The position numbers and the translations under genes were made by a program. Under the pieces are notes generated by a model. The model saw nothing but the letters and a program-made list of their open reading frames with translations. It had not been told where the DNA came from and did no database searches. From UBA5177 sp002413265 (GTDB taxonomy: Bacteria > Chloroflexota > UBA5177), in the NCBI GenBank assembly GCA_036752825.1, contig DAIORV010000101.1, positions 1-8,270 on the forward strand: a DNA stretch of 8,270 bases. The letters are read 5' to 3'. Below, in pieces: positions 1-6,067 of the stretch. The first letter of the stretch is position 1, and every line of letters begins with the position of its first letter.

Positions 1-339
1 GCTGATTGGGCTTGCGTATACCAGAGCGCGCGCGACCAGAGAGCTGTTGGAGATCGTAGCCACCCGGCGCCGCCGGAGTGCGCGGATGGCCGAACGGGCC
101 ACACGACGCCGTTCTGCATCAGCGCGGCGGATCACTGCGCGGACGTTGCCGGACGCCATCGCCTCTTGGACCGCTGCCGCGATTGCCGGCATCTCAGGCC
201 GAAGCCCGGCCAACCGCCCGCCGACTTCAGGTCGATTTTCTGGAGTGGCCAGAGCCAGAATCCCCAACGCCTTGCGCGCGAGGTACCCAGCCCCGCGCAT
301 CCGATCGGCGGCGATCGCCTCGATGCCCCTATCCACCAT
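1..339 (-). CDS. eIF-2B alpha/beta/delta-like (IF2B family) protein, N-terminal 113 residues, 3' end beyond window
   Basis: The minus-strand frame is open from ATG at 339 to the left edge, so the C-terminal part is missing. The N-terminus is a helical region (DRGIEAIAADRMRGAGYLAR followed by KALGILALA), which resembles the helical N-domain of IF2B-type proteins with its DR..GA..LAR pattern. Near residues 90-108 an Arg-rich helix leads into VATISNSSLVARAL, which fits the first beta strand and the Asn-Ser-Ser loop where the Rossmann-like domain begins. The family includes eIF2B regulatory subunits and sugar-phosphate isomerases (methylthioribose-1-phosphate and ribose-1,5-bisphosphate isomerases). 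Bacterial stand-alone members are poorly characterised, and the catalytic part is outside the window, so no substrate can be named. No SD sequence precedes the ATG; the frame stays open upstream to a TTG at 411. It lies 133 bases downstream of the selenoprotein gene on the same strand and could be co-transcribed with it. Family assignment is from recalled motifs only. Confidence 0.62.
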   Translation of the reverse strand, partial: MVDRGIEAIAADRMRGAGYLARKALGILALATPENRPEVGGRLAGLRPEMPAIAAAVQEAMASGNVRAVIRRADAERRRVARSAIRALRRRRVATISNSSLVARALVYASPIS

Positions 340-472
340 TTGTACTGAAGTCGGCCGAGCTTGCGGGCGTCGCGAACTGGCTGGAAGTCGTCCAGTCGCA
401 GTCGCCCTCAACTCCTGACCCTCAATACCGGACTTGAGTCCTCAATTGTTAAAGCGCGAACAGCTGGTTGGA

Positions 473-757
473 TCATTGATCGCGGGAAGCGCGCCATTCG
501 AGTGGCGGCCCCAAGTGTCGTTCGAAGGTACGGACCATCTCGCCGGGTCTAGGGAAACGCTTGAGCGCAGCCTTGCTGAAGGTCATCTCGCCGTCGAGGC
601 TCACCTCGAAGCGTCCGTGCATGCCGCTCCGCAATTCAACTGTCCGCATGACCGACGCCCAATGGGCGAGTAACTCGCTCGCCAGGCTCACGGCCTGGTC
701 AAGATAGTCTCAAGGAACGCAGAACTCGATGACGACCACGTGTTTTGGATCGATCAA
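473..757 (-). CDS. SelW/Rdx-family thioredoxin-fold selenoprotein (94 aa, Sec at residue 16, TGA at 710-712)
   Basis: Translation from TTG at 757 gives a 94-residue protein if the TGA at 712-710 is read as selenocysteine. The N-terminus is beta strand HVVVIEFC followed by V-P-TGA-D-Y-L, so the motif is C13-V-P-U16. In the SelT/SelW/SelH (Rdx) family this position holds CxxC or CxxU at the end of the first beta strand. Downstream of the TGA the same frame keeps every family hallmark: VELRSG, GRFEVSLDGE, FSK, RFPRPGE and LGPPLEWR. The start is decided by GGAGGT at 771-766, eight bases before TTG 757; the frame has a stop directly upstream at 758-760. A conventional caller would start at GTG 691 and lose the active site. 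The family is thought to act in thiol redox chemistry in the cytoplasm; partner unknown. Decoding needs SelA, SelB, SelC and SelD, which are not in this window. The alternative is a Cys-to-stop nonsense mutation. Confidence 0.85.
682..712 (-). promoter_or_regulatory. Putative bacterial SECIS element following the UGA codon
   Basis: On the minus strand the TGA (712-710) is followed by 11 bases, then CCAGGC (698-693), the loop CGTGA (692-688) and GCCTGG (687-682). This is a perfect 6-bp stem with a 5-base loop. Seventeen bases separate the UGA from the apical loop, and the loop has G in its second position. Published bacterial SECIS rules ask for a loop roughly 16-37 bases after UGA with a G among its first two bases; both are met. 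The element would bind SelB to direct Sec-tRNA to the UGA. It lies inside the coding sequence, as is usual for bacterial SECIS. Short GC-rich hairpins are common by chance, so the weight comes from its placement. Confidence 0.7.
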
Positions 758-862
758 TCAGACTTACCTCCGATCTGTATTTGAAATCGCATCAGGTCGG
801 TCTCGGACCCTCGTCTCAGCGTCCACTTTAGTTATCGTCGACACAACCTGCACGTTAACGTC

Positions 863-970
863 GGTGCCGAATCGTGACGGATGATTCGTGACATTGAACG
901 GGTCGGCGGCGGACCGCGACGGGAACGCAGCTAGTCCCGGAACGGTAGGTTCGACTCCTGCCCGGGGGCC
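863..970 (+). other. Degenerate tRNA-like structure with an intact T-arm; possible type II tRNA (selC/serine) relic
   Basis: Bases 944-962 form a T-arm: stem GGTAGG/CCTGCC around the seven-base loop TTCGACT, including the GGTTCGACTCC signature. Directly before it is a hairpin CGGGA/TCCCG (920-924/935-939) in the position of a long variable arm. Further upstream are hairpins GGTC/GACC (901-904/912-915) and CGAATC/GATTCG (868-873/883-888). Bases 863-868 can pair imperfectly with 965-970 (five of six, one wobble, one G-G clash). No valid anticodon loop with U33 and no clean 7-8 bp acceptor stem can be drawn, so it is not called an intact tRNA. It could be a relic, a remnant left by tRNA-targeted integration, or chance. 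The AGGTTCGACTCCTG stretch matches what I recall of the E. coli selC T-arm, which is suggestive beside a selenoprotein gene. Confidence 0.3.
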
Positions 971-1220
971 TTCAGGACGAAGCTCACGGACCAAACCGGT
1001 CTCCTGCTGATGACCTCGGCCTCGCGGCCAGCAAGCCACCCGTATATTGGCTACGCGCTCCACCTCCCGGGCGGGCGGTGACGCGACCGTGGGCCAAACC
1101 GGCCCGTGAGAATGCCCAATCAAACTCAAACTCGACCTGCAGATCGACGCGCGACTCGTTCTCCTCGGACTCTACCTGGGAGGTTTGTTTCTCAGACTTC
1201 ACTCGTAGAGAGCGACCGTT

Positions 1221-1246
1221 GGAGCCGCGCCCGGGGCGGCTCCTTT
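1221..1246 (+). terminator. Rho-independent terminator hairpin, orphan
   Basis: GGAGCCGC (1221-1228) pairs perfectly with GCGGCTCC (1236-1243) around the loop GCCCGGG and is followed by TTTA. The T-run is only on the plus strand, so it would end a rightward transcript. No plus-strand protein gene is recognisable upstream, which raises the possibility of an RNA gene between about 860 and 1220. The short T-run is acceptable for actinobacteria. Confidence 0.5.
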
Positions 1247-1344
1247 ACCGTCTACAACACGATGGAGTGGAGAGGCCCACCGCGCTAGGAAATTGGCGAC
1301 CCCAGTGCTCATACATGGTGAAAGGGGGAGAGGCAAAGCGATGC

Positions 1345-1363
1345 TATCGATAAGTGCTCGATA
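1345..1363. repeat. Inverted repeat TATCGA-N7-TCGATA downstream of the MFS gene
   Basis: Perfect 6-bp arms at 1345-1350 and 1358-1363 with a seven-base spacer, 34 bases past the stop codon of the minus-strand MFS gene. No T-run follows on the minus strand, so it is at best a weak terminator; it could also be a protein-binding site. Confidence 0.3.
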
Positions 1364-1396
1364 CCCAAATCAACAGGGATCGGCAGTCGGTCATAG

Positions 1397-2668
1397 TCAG
1401 CTAGCAGCCAAGCCTCCCTCGGTGAGTGACTGGTGACGCCGGTTCAGTTTGCCCAACTGCCAGCGACCAAGGCCCCACAGAAGCGTGGCCGAGGCGATGA
1501 GCGTGGCAAGGCCGCCAAGCCCCAATCCAGTTCGTGCGCCAAAGTGCTCGGCGACCCAACCGACGATCGGACCGCCGATTGGCGTGCTGCCGAGGAACAC
1601 CATCACGTAGAGAGCCATGACTCGCCCTCTGAAGGCGGGGTCAGAATTGAGCTGCAATAGAGAGTTGGCTGTGGCCTGGAACGTGATCATGGCCGCCCCG
1701 AGTGGCAAGAGCACGAATAGTTCGATTGGCAGTGTTGGTGCCATGGCTGCGCCAATCAGAAACGCACCGAAGGCGATGCCGGCGATAGCCAGCAATCGGT
1801 GGCTGGGTCGCGCACGATTGGCAGACACGAGCGCACCGACGAATGCCCCTGCCCCCATGAAGGACATCAGAAGCCCGAAGGTGCCTGCTCCTGAATTGAA
1901 TACGAACCTAGCCATTAGCGGCATGAGCACCGAGAAATTGAAGGCAAGCGTTCCGACGACAAGCATCAGCAGAAGCGGAAATCGCAGTTCCGGTCTATTC
2001 CACGCATAGCGGATCCCAGCCCTAATCTGGCCGCGGGCACGGGGTGACGGCCGACCCCGATGGAGTTCCCAGGGGTGCATCAACAGAAGCGCGAACACAA
2101 CCGGGAAGTACGACAGCCCGTTGTAGAGGAAGCACCAACCAGTACCTACAGCTGCGATGAGCACCCCGGCGATTGCGGGGCCGATGACGCGAGCCAAAGT
2201 GAATACCGCGCTGTTCAGCCCGACGGCATTGATCAGCTGGTCTTTGCCGACCATCTCCGTTACAAAGCTCTGGCGTGCGGGATTGTCAAAGACGTTGACC
2301 ATCCCCAATGAGAACGCCAGCACATAGACCATCCAAAGCTGGACGACCCCGCCGAGAGTCAGCCCCGCTAGTACCAGCGCGACAACGCCTGCGGCGCTCT
2401 GAGTCACCATCAGGAGCTTCCGCTTGTCGAGCCGATCCGCGAGAAGACCACCCCAGGTGCCGAACAGGAGAATCGGCGTGAACTGAAGGGCGGCAGTGAT
2501 GCCGAGGGCGAAGCCGCTTCCGGTCAGGTGCAGGACCAACCACATCTGGGCAATTGATTGCATCCAAGTGCCGGTCACGGAGACGATCTGAGCGGTGAAG
2601 AAGATCCGGAAATTCCTGTTGCGCAGCGAAGCGAACGTCCGGGTAAAGCCGGCCGCGACTGAGGTCAC
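1397..2668 (-). CDS. MFS (DHA3/MFS_3-type) drug exporter, coupled to MarR regulator
   Basis: A 423-residue inner-membrane transporter, the usual length for a 12-helix major facilitator. Hydrophobic segments run throughout from about residue 20 to 400. Motif A of the helix 2-3 loop is GGLLADRLDKRK (residues 73-84, Asp78 conserved), and the later FRGRVMALYVMVFLGSTPIGGPIVGW segment is typical of the MFS_3 group that includes EntS-like and macrolide or multidrug exporters. It probably uses the proton gradient to expel a small toxic molecule; the substrate cannot be read from sequence. The GTG start at 2668 overlaps the marR stop as GTGA, so translation is coupled and both genes share the promoter upstream of marR. 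The MarR partner implies induction by the exported compound. Nothing looks broken. Confidence 0.92.
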   Translation of the reverse strand: MTSVAAGFTRTFASLRNRNFRIFFTAQIVSVTGTWMQSIAQMWLVLHLTGSGFALGITAALQFTPILLFGTWGGLLADRLDKRKLLMVTQSAAGVVALVLAGLTLGGVVQLWMVYVLAFSLGMVNVFDNPARQSFVTEMVGKDQLINAVGLNSAVFTLARVIGPAIAGVLIAAVGTGWCFLYNGLSYFPVVFALLLMHPWELHRGRPSPRARGQIRAGIRYAWNRPELRFPLLLMLVVGTLAFNFSVLMPLMARFVFNSGAGTFGLLMSFMGAGAFVGALVSANRARPSHRLLAIAGIAFGAFLIGAAMAPTLPIELFVLLPLGAAMITFQATANSLLQLNSDPAFRGRVMALYVMVFLGSTPIGGPIVGWVAEHFGARTGLGLGGLATLIASATLLWGLGRWQLGKLNRRHQSLTEGGLAAS

Positions 2669-3114
2669 GAGCCTTCCTCCACAAGGCGGAGTAGGATCGT
2701 CGCCGCTTGATCCAGTGTCCGCAGTTCCTCGACGCTGAGCGATCCGAGGCGCTTCGCAAGGTATGCGTTACGCCGGGTCCGGCTGCGCTCGAGGACTCGC
2801 TTGCCCAGCAGTGTGATGCGAACCCGGACCACCCTCCCGTCGCTTGCGTCCAGCTCCCTGGCCACGAGGTTCTGTTCGAGAAGACTGGCCGCGAGGACCG
2901 TCATGCTTGGTCTCGATACCCCTTCCGCCTCAGCCAGTTCACTCAGTGTAAGCGGCCCGCGAGAATTGACCGATGCCAGCGCGGCGATGACCGACACTGA
3001 ATGCTCTCCGTCGGTTTCGCGCTTGAGGCGCCGAACCGTTCGCATCAGAGCGACCCGGAGGTTGCTGGCGACCTCTGCCGGAGTGCCGATACTAGCCGAC
3101 AACTGGTTAGTCAT
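2665..3114 (-). CDS. MarR-family transcriptional regulator of the adjacent exporter
   Basis: A 149-residue protein of normal MarR length. A helical dimerisation segment is followed by the winged helix: SVSVIAALASV, then LTLSELAEAEGVSRPSMTVLAASLLEQNLV (recognition helix around SRPSMTVLAASL) and the wing D-A-S-D-G-R-V-V-R-V-R-I-T-L-L-G-K, which matches the MarR pattern D.R...v.LT..G. The C-terminal helices LSVEELRTLDQAATILLRLVEE complete the dimer domain. It contains no cysteine, so control by ligand binding is more likely than thiol oxidation. It is first in an operon with the MFS exporter and overlaps it by four bases. It probably represses its own promoter through a palindrome abutting its start codon. 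Confidence 0.93.
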   Translation of the reverse strand: MTNQLSASIGTPAEVASNLRVALMRTVRRLKRETDGEHSVSVIAALASVNSRGPLTLSELAEAEGVSRPSMTVLAASLLEQNLVARELDASDGRVVRVRITLLGKRVLERSRTRRNAYLAKRLGSLSVEELRTLDQAATILLRLVEEGS

Positions 3115-3124
3115 ACTAATTAGT
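3107..3124 (-). promoter_or_regulatory. MarR-type operator overlapping the start codon of marR
   Basis: ACTAATTAGT at 3115-3124 is a perfect 10-bp palindrome immediately before the ATG (3114-3112). An overlapping second dyad, TTAGT-CAT-ACTAA, spans the start codon itself. AT-rich dyads of this type are usual MarR sites. Bound repressor would cover the -10 element and transcription start. Confidence 0.6.
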
Positions 3125-3150
3125 CTACGTAATCAAGAGGAGGCTCACAA
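3115..3150 (-). promoter_or_regulatory. Sigma-70-type promoter of marR-MFS operon, apparently leaderless
   Basis: On the minus strand TTGTGA (3150-3145) is separated by 17 bases from TAGACT (3127-3122). Seven bases further is the A of the ATG at 3114, so the transcript would begin at the start codon. This agrees with the complete absence of an SD sequence there. Leaderless genes are common in actinobacteria. Confidence 0.6.
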
Positions 3151-3560
3151 GAGTCCCAGCAAACGTTAAGGCTCTTCTGATCGTGCTCCCAGCACCAGCC
3201 TCGACCCTTGCCACGTGCGCAGGGACGCTCGCAACCTGGGCCGGCGGACGATCGATCTCGAGCCGATGGCCTAAGGGCACTTCCGGCGCGGTTCCGCGAA
3301 GGGGCCGTGATCTTCATCGTCACGCCGAGGCAGGCGCCCTGCGCTTCCTGTTTGCATCTGGAGGCGCGGCGCGGTTGGTTCCGATAACCCTCAGTTATTG
3401 CCAGCTTGCTCTCGATCGGTTGTCCCTCTCAAGAAACAACCGGACGTTCGACGCTGAACTCAAGCTTGCGCTGCACTCTCACCCGCCCAGAGCAATCCCG
3501 CGGCCGGCACCGGTAGGCAAGCGCCCAATCCTCGCTCGCAGAGTCGAAAGCGCGCGCCGG
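3151..3560. other. Intergenic region, no gene recognised
   Basis: The region lies between the marR promoter and the end of the second MFS gene. Open frames run through it on both strands, but none has a family motif, a credible start signal or plausible protein composition. The hairpin CGGTTGT (3417-3423)/ACAACCG (3436-3442) with a 12-base loop lacks a T-run in either direction. No terminator for the leftward MFS gene was found. Confidence 0.5.
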
Positions 3561-4835
3561 TCACGGGGTCAGCGCCATTGCCTCTGCGTTCAGCGCGACC
3601 AATGGAGCCTGCCGCCAGCCGGTCGGGTTGAATAACCGCCTGAGCTGGGGTGACAGGGCGGCGAAGGCGGCCATCACCACAAGAAAGAGCAATCCGCTCA
3701 CTACCATCAGCGGACGGGGTTCCGTGACGTCGGCGAGCCCGCCCATGCCCCAGCCGAGCACTGCCATCGGTGCCAGTGTGATCATCTGATAGAAGCTCGT
3801 CGCCCGGCCCCTGAACTCGTCATCCACCGTCGCCTGGATCAGCGCGAGCGTCATCGACATGAACATCGCCTGGGTGCTGCCAACGAAGAATCCGCTGACC
3901 ACTGCAACACCGACAGAAGGTGCCCCGCCCATGATCGAGAGGCTAGCGCCGCTACCCACCAGTGAAAGCCCGAAGAGCGCGGGCCGGTAGCGGCTATCCG
4001 AAAAACGGGCGAGGGCGAGGGACCCGATCACGGCTCCGAGACCAATGGTGGATAGCAACACGCCGTAGCTGAACGCTCCCGCGCGAAGGTCCATGCTCAC
4101 GAACATCGGGAGCATGCCCTGATACGCCATCGTCAGCGAACAATGCAGGGCGACCGCCCAGATCGCCGTCCAAGCGAGCGGCCGAGCCCGCATGTAACGG
4201 AAAGAAGCCACGAGCCGATGGCGACCCACGTTCAGGCGCCTGGGAGCGCGCCGCTCGCCCACGAACACGCTCAGCACGGCGGCGGCGCCATAGAGGACAG
4301 CGCAGAGGCTCCAGGCGGCGGCCGGTCCGTGCGTCACGAGCAGTGGTGTCGCCAGCGCGGGGCCTAGGAATTGGGCGCCCTGAGTCCCGACCTGGAAGAG
4401 GGAGATCGCGTTGAGCAGTTTCTCTGGCGGCACCAGACTCGGGACCAATGTGCTGCGCAGTGTCATCTGGAAGACGAATGAGACGCCGAAGAGGAGGCTC
4501 AAGATGAGGATCGGTAGCAGAGAGACGAGACCTAGCCAGGACATCAGTCCGAAGACGCTGGTCGTGACTGCCGAGAGCGAGGCCGCGACCACATTGAGCA
4601 TCCGCCTATCGAAGCGATCGGCGAGGACCCCAGAGTAGGGAGCCAAGAGGATGACGGGGCCCTGGGTTAGGAACAGCCCGAGCCCGACCCAGAAAGAGGA
4701 ATGGGTGAGCTGTAGCAACTGGGCGCTGAGGATGAGGACCAGTGCCCACCTACCTGCCGAGGCAGCGAGGTTGCTAAGCCAAAGCCACCGGTAGGTCGGG
4801 TGGCGGAAGGAAGACAGCATGCGGCCACCAACCAT
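3561..4835 (-). CDS. MFS transporter, DHA3/MFS_3-type exporter
   Basis: A 424-residue inner-membrane protein with about twelve hydrophobic helices. Motif A is GVLADRFDRR (residues 69-78) between the second and third helices. The second half has GALxxR-like loop sequence (LALARFSDSRYRP) and the DDEFRGRATSFYQM segment, which parallels the FRGRVMALY segment of the other exporter in this window. The two are alike in family and length but clearly divergent, so they are not a recent duplication. The start is uncertain: ATG 4835 gives MVGGRM, while ATG 4820 begins MLSSFRHPTYRWLW, more like family N-termini, with only a weak GGTGG four bases before it. Unlike the other exporter it has no adjacent regulator. 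Substrate unknown; probably a small hydrophobic compound. Confidence 0.9.
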   Translation of the reverse strand: MVGGRMLSSFRHPTYRWLWLSNLAASAGRWALVLILSAQLLQLTHSSFWVGLGLFLTQGPVILLAPYSGVLADRFDRRMLNVVAASLSAVTTSVFGLMSWLGLVSLLPILILSLLFGVSFVFQMTLRSTLVPSLVPPEKLLNAISLFQVGTQGAQFLGPALATPLLVTHGPAAAWSLCAVLYGAAAVLSVFVGERRAPRRLNVGRHRLVASFRYMRARPLAWTAIWAVALHCSLTMAYQGMLPMFVSMDLRAGAFSYGVLLSTIGLGAVIGSLALARFSDSRYRPALFGLSLVGSGASLSIMGGAPSVGVAVVSGFFVGSTQAMFMSMTLALIQATVDDEFRGRATSFYQMITLAPMAVLGWGMGGLADVTEPRPLMVVSGLLFLVVMAAFAALSPQLRRLFNPTGWRQAPLVALNAEAMALTP

Positions 4836-4876
4836 TGCATATGACGAAGCCGCACCGAAACGGCATGCTTGTCACG

Positions 4877-5276
4877 ATGACGATCCGCCTCGACTACGCC
4901 TCCGCGAAGAACCGGTTCAGCGATGCGCTCGAGCTCGCCAAATCCAACGAAGAACTGCCGGTCGAGTGGCTGGAGAGCACGCGAAAGATCAGTGAGAGCC
5001 CAAGCAGGACGTTCATAGCCATGTTGGGCACTGAGCTCTTGGCCAAAGCGACCGATCCGCGCGTTGACACGTTCGCCCTTAAGGTCCGGGCTTTTCCCAA
5101 CGCTTACTCGGCTCGGGCACTGGGCAAAGACGTGGTCGTGCCGGCGTGCGTTGAGGCCTGGGCATTCCACCTCATATCAGGTCTTGAACGCCGCCGACTA
5201 CTGGATCGGATCTGTGGATCTGAGTCATCTGATCCACAACATCGGGAATGATGCCGATAAGGCTCCGTTCTCGTGA
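4877..5276 (+). pseudogene. Truncated, frameshifted SacI-family type II restriction endonuclease
   Basis: The frame from ATG 4877 reads MTIRLDYASAKNRFSDALEL, then SRTFIAMLGTELLAKATDPR, VDTFALKV, NAYSARALGKDVVVPA and AFHL. This series (R-T-F-x-A-x-L-G-T, L-L-A-K-A-T, V-D-x-x-(A/S)-L-K, A-Y-S-A-R, V-P) is what I recall for the SacI family (RE_SacI), whose members are about 350 residues. Here homology stops after about 100 residues. Past AFHLISG the frame becomes unlike the family and ends at 5251, whereas the +1 frame gives VLNAADYW, reminiscent of the expected G-R-E-P-L-N segment, before stopping at 5276. A frameshift near 5165-5185 and loss of the 3' two thirds are inferred. No partner methyltransferase is present, so the enzyme should be inactive. 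In-frame starts upstream exist (ATG 4865, TTG 4835); none has an SD. Confidence 0.6.
5213..5238. repeat. Inverted repeat TGTGGATC-N10-GATCCACA at the breakpoint of the endonuclease relic
   Basis: Perfect 8-bp arms (5213-5220 and 5231-5238) with a ten-base spacer, just after SacI-family similarity fades. It has no T-run, so it is not a clear terminator. It may be a scar of rearrangement or a coincidence. Confidence 0.35.
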
Positions 5277-5372
5277 GCTGATGCCCGAGTTGGGGTCTTG
5301 TTTGCTCGAGGCCTGGGATGGCAACCGCGCTTCTAACCCGTGGTTGCCGACAGACATAGCGACTTGCCTTCA

Positions 5373-5405
5373 CCATCGCCTCGGATGACAATCAGCAGGC
5401 GATGG
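5373..5405 (+). promoter_or_regulatory. Inverted repeat enclosing the start codon of the GIY-YIG gene
   Basis: CCATCGCC (5373-5380) is perfectly complementary to GGCGATGG (5398-5405), with a 17-base spacer. The second arm contains the ATG at 5402-5404 and abuts the only SD-like bases (CAGG). If it folds in the mRNA it would hide the start and lower translation. Confidence 0.35.
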
Positions 5406-5974
5406 CTCAGTCGGATCGGGGCAGGAGTCTTGTCAGTAGCTATGGACTCTTCTGGAAGGTAGATAACACAGAGTGGTTTTCCGAAGGGCGCAAGGGCAAG
5501 CGGCGCCTGCTTGGGCATCTTGGATCGAAACGATCAACCACGCTTGTCGCGGACTTTTGGTCCCAGAGCGGTATTTACGTTCTGTATGGCAATTACGGTC
5601 TGTACTACGTCGGGATAGCGGCCCAACTCGGAAGACGTCTTCGGCGACACCTTTCTGACAAACACGCCAACGAATGGGATCGCTTCTCGTGGTTCGGCTT
5701 TCGCAGAGTCACCAGGCGTCGCGATTCCGAGGGGCTCTTACTGCTCGGTAAGAGCGGGGCGATGTCATCCATTCGGCTGAACAAGGCGCGTCACGATATC
5801 GAAGCCATCCTGTTCCGGGCCTTCGCTGGCCCGGGTAATGACAAATATCCGCACTTCGGAAACAAACTGATTCAATGGCAGCAGATCGGACCAGCTGAGT
5901 TGGACAAGGTTCTAGGCCGTGTACAGCCGCCCCCTAAAAAGCGACTGGCGAGCCGAGGTCGGATCAAGAGTTAG
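5402..5974 (+). CDS. Small stand-alone GIY-YIG nuclease-domain protein
   Basis: A 190-residue protein. After an N-terminal extension of about 50 residues (YGLFWKVDNTEWF, RRLLGHLG) comes the GIY-YIG core: SGIYVLYGNYGLYYVG with GIY at residues 57-59 and YVG at 69-71, a basic helix GRRLRRHL, and the WDRFSWFGFRRV segment (92-103). Glu134 in H-D-I-E-A-I-L is the likely metal-binding glutamate. The sequence between WDRFSWFG and this helix, and the Asn-rich tail FGNKLIQW, match a family of small stand-alone GIY-YIG proteins whose role is not established. It should cut nucleic acid using a metal ion. Only one start is possible, because a stop lies in frame at 5357 and no other start codon intervenes; the SD is poor. 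It follows the broken endonuclease by 125 bases and precedes the unknown gene by about 100 bases on the same strand. Confidence 0.85.
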   Translation: MAQSDRGRSLVSSYGLFWKVDNTEWFSEGRKGKRRLLGHLGSKRSTTLVADFWSQSGIYVLYGNYGLYYVGIAAQLGRRLRRHLSDKHANEWDRFSWFGFRRVTRRRDSEGLLLLGKSGAMSSIRLNKARHDIEAILFRAFAGPGNDKYPHFGNKLIQWQQIGPAELDKVLGRVQPPPKKRLASRGRIKS

Positions 5975-6067
5975 CCGAGGGCGATCATTCTGTCGAACGA
6001 ACCCATTATGTTGACGGCACCGGGCCGAGCGCGCCGCCCTGCTGGACGTCCCCCGGCCAAATCGTTT

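Larger units (their letters stand above)
760..1396. other. Long intergenic region with structured elements but no convincing gene
   Basis: No frame here gives a protein with recognisable motifs; the open frames are Arg/Ser/Pro-rich low-complexity translations of GC-rich DNA. The region carries the selW-like gene's SD and upstream DNA (including the perfect palindrome ACGTTAACGT at 852-861), a chain of hairpins ending in a tRNA-type T-arm (868-970), an intrinsic terminator hairpin pointing rightwards (1221-1246) and an inverted repeat at 1345-1363. No confident promoter for the selenoprotein gene was found. It may be the remains of decayed genes or hold a non-coding RNA. Confidence 0.5.

Noticed and set aside
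47..437. Overlapping plus-strand frames opposite the IF2B-like gene
   Set aside because: Arg/Pro/Ala-rich translations with no family motif; the minus strand has the coherent protein.
863..970. Intact tRNA gene
   Set aside because: No anticodon loop with U33 and no clean acceptor stem; only the T-arm is convincing.
764..1202. Minus-strand frames of 121 and 72 codons upstream of the selenoprotein gene
   Set aside because: No motifs; the first includes R-A-G-V-E-P-T, the typical false translation of the antisense of a tRNA T-arm.
1078..1353. Plus-strand frame of 91 codons
   Set aside because: Runs through the terminator hairpin and has no recognisable motif or good SD.
3120..3323. Minus-strand frame of 67 codons upstream of marR
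   Set aside because: Covers the marR promoter and operator and shows no protein features.
3183..3635. Plus-strand frame of 150 codons between marR and the second MFS gene
   Set aside because: Low-complexity GC-rich composition and overlaps the 3' end of a certain gene.
1397..4835. Two MFS genes as halves of one heteromeric or duplicated transporter
   Set aside because: Each has full 12-helix length and its own motif A, and they are separated by marR and over 400 bases.
4835..4876. TTG start at 4835 for the endonuclease relic
   Set aside because: The added residues do not resemble the family and the region overlaps the opposite MFS start; ATG 4877 is better.
5104..5518. Minus-strand frames opposite the endonuclease relic and GIY-YIG start
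   Set aside because: Arg/Ser-rich shadow translations without motifs.
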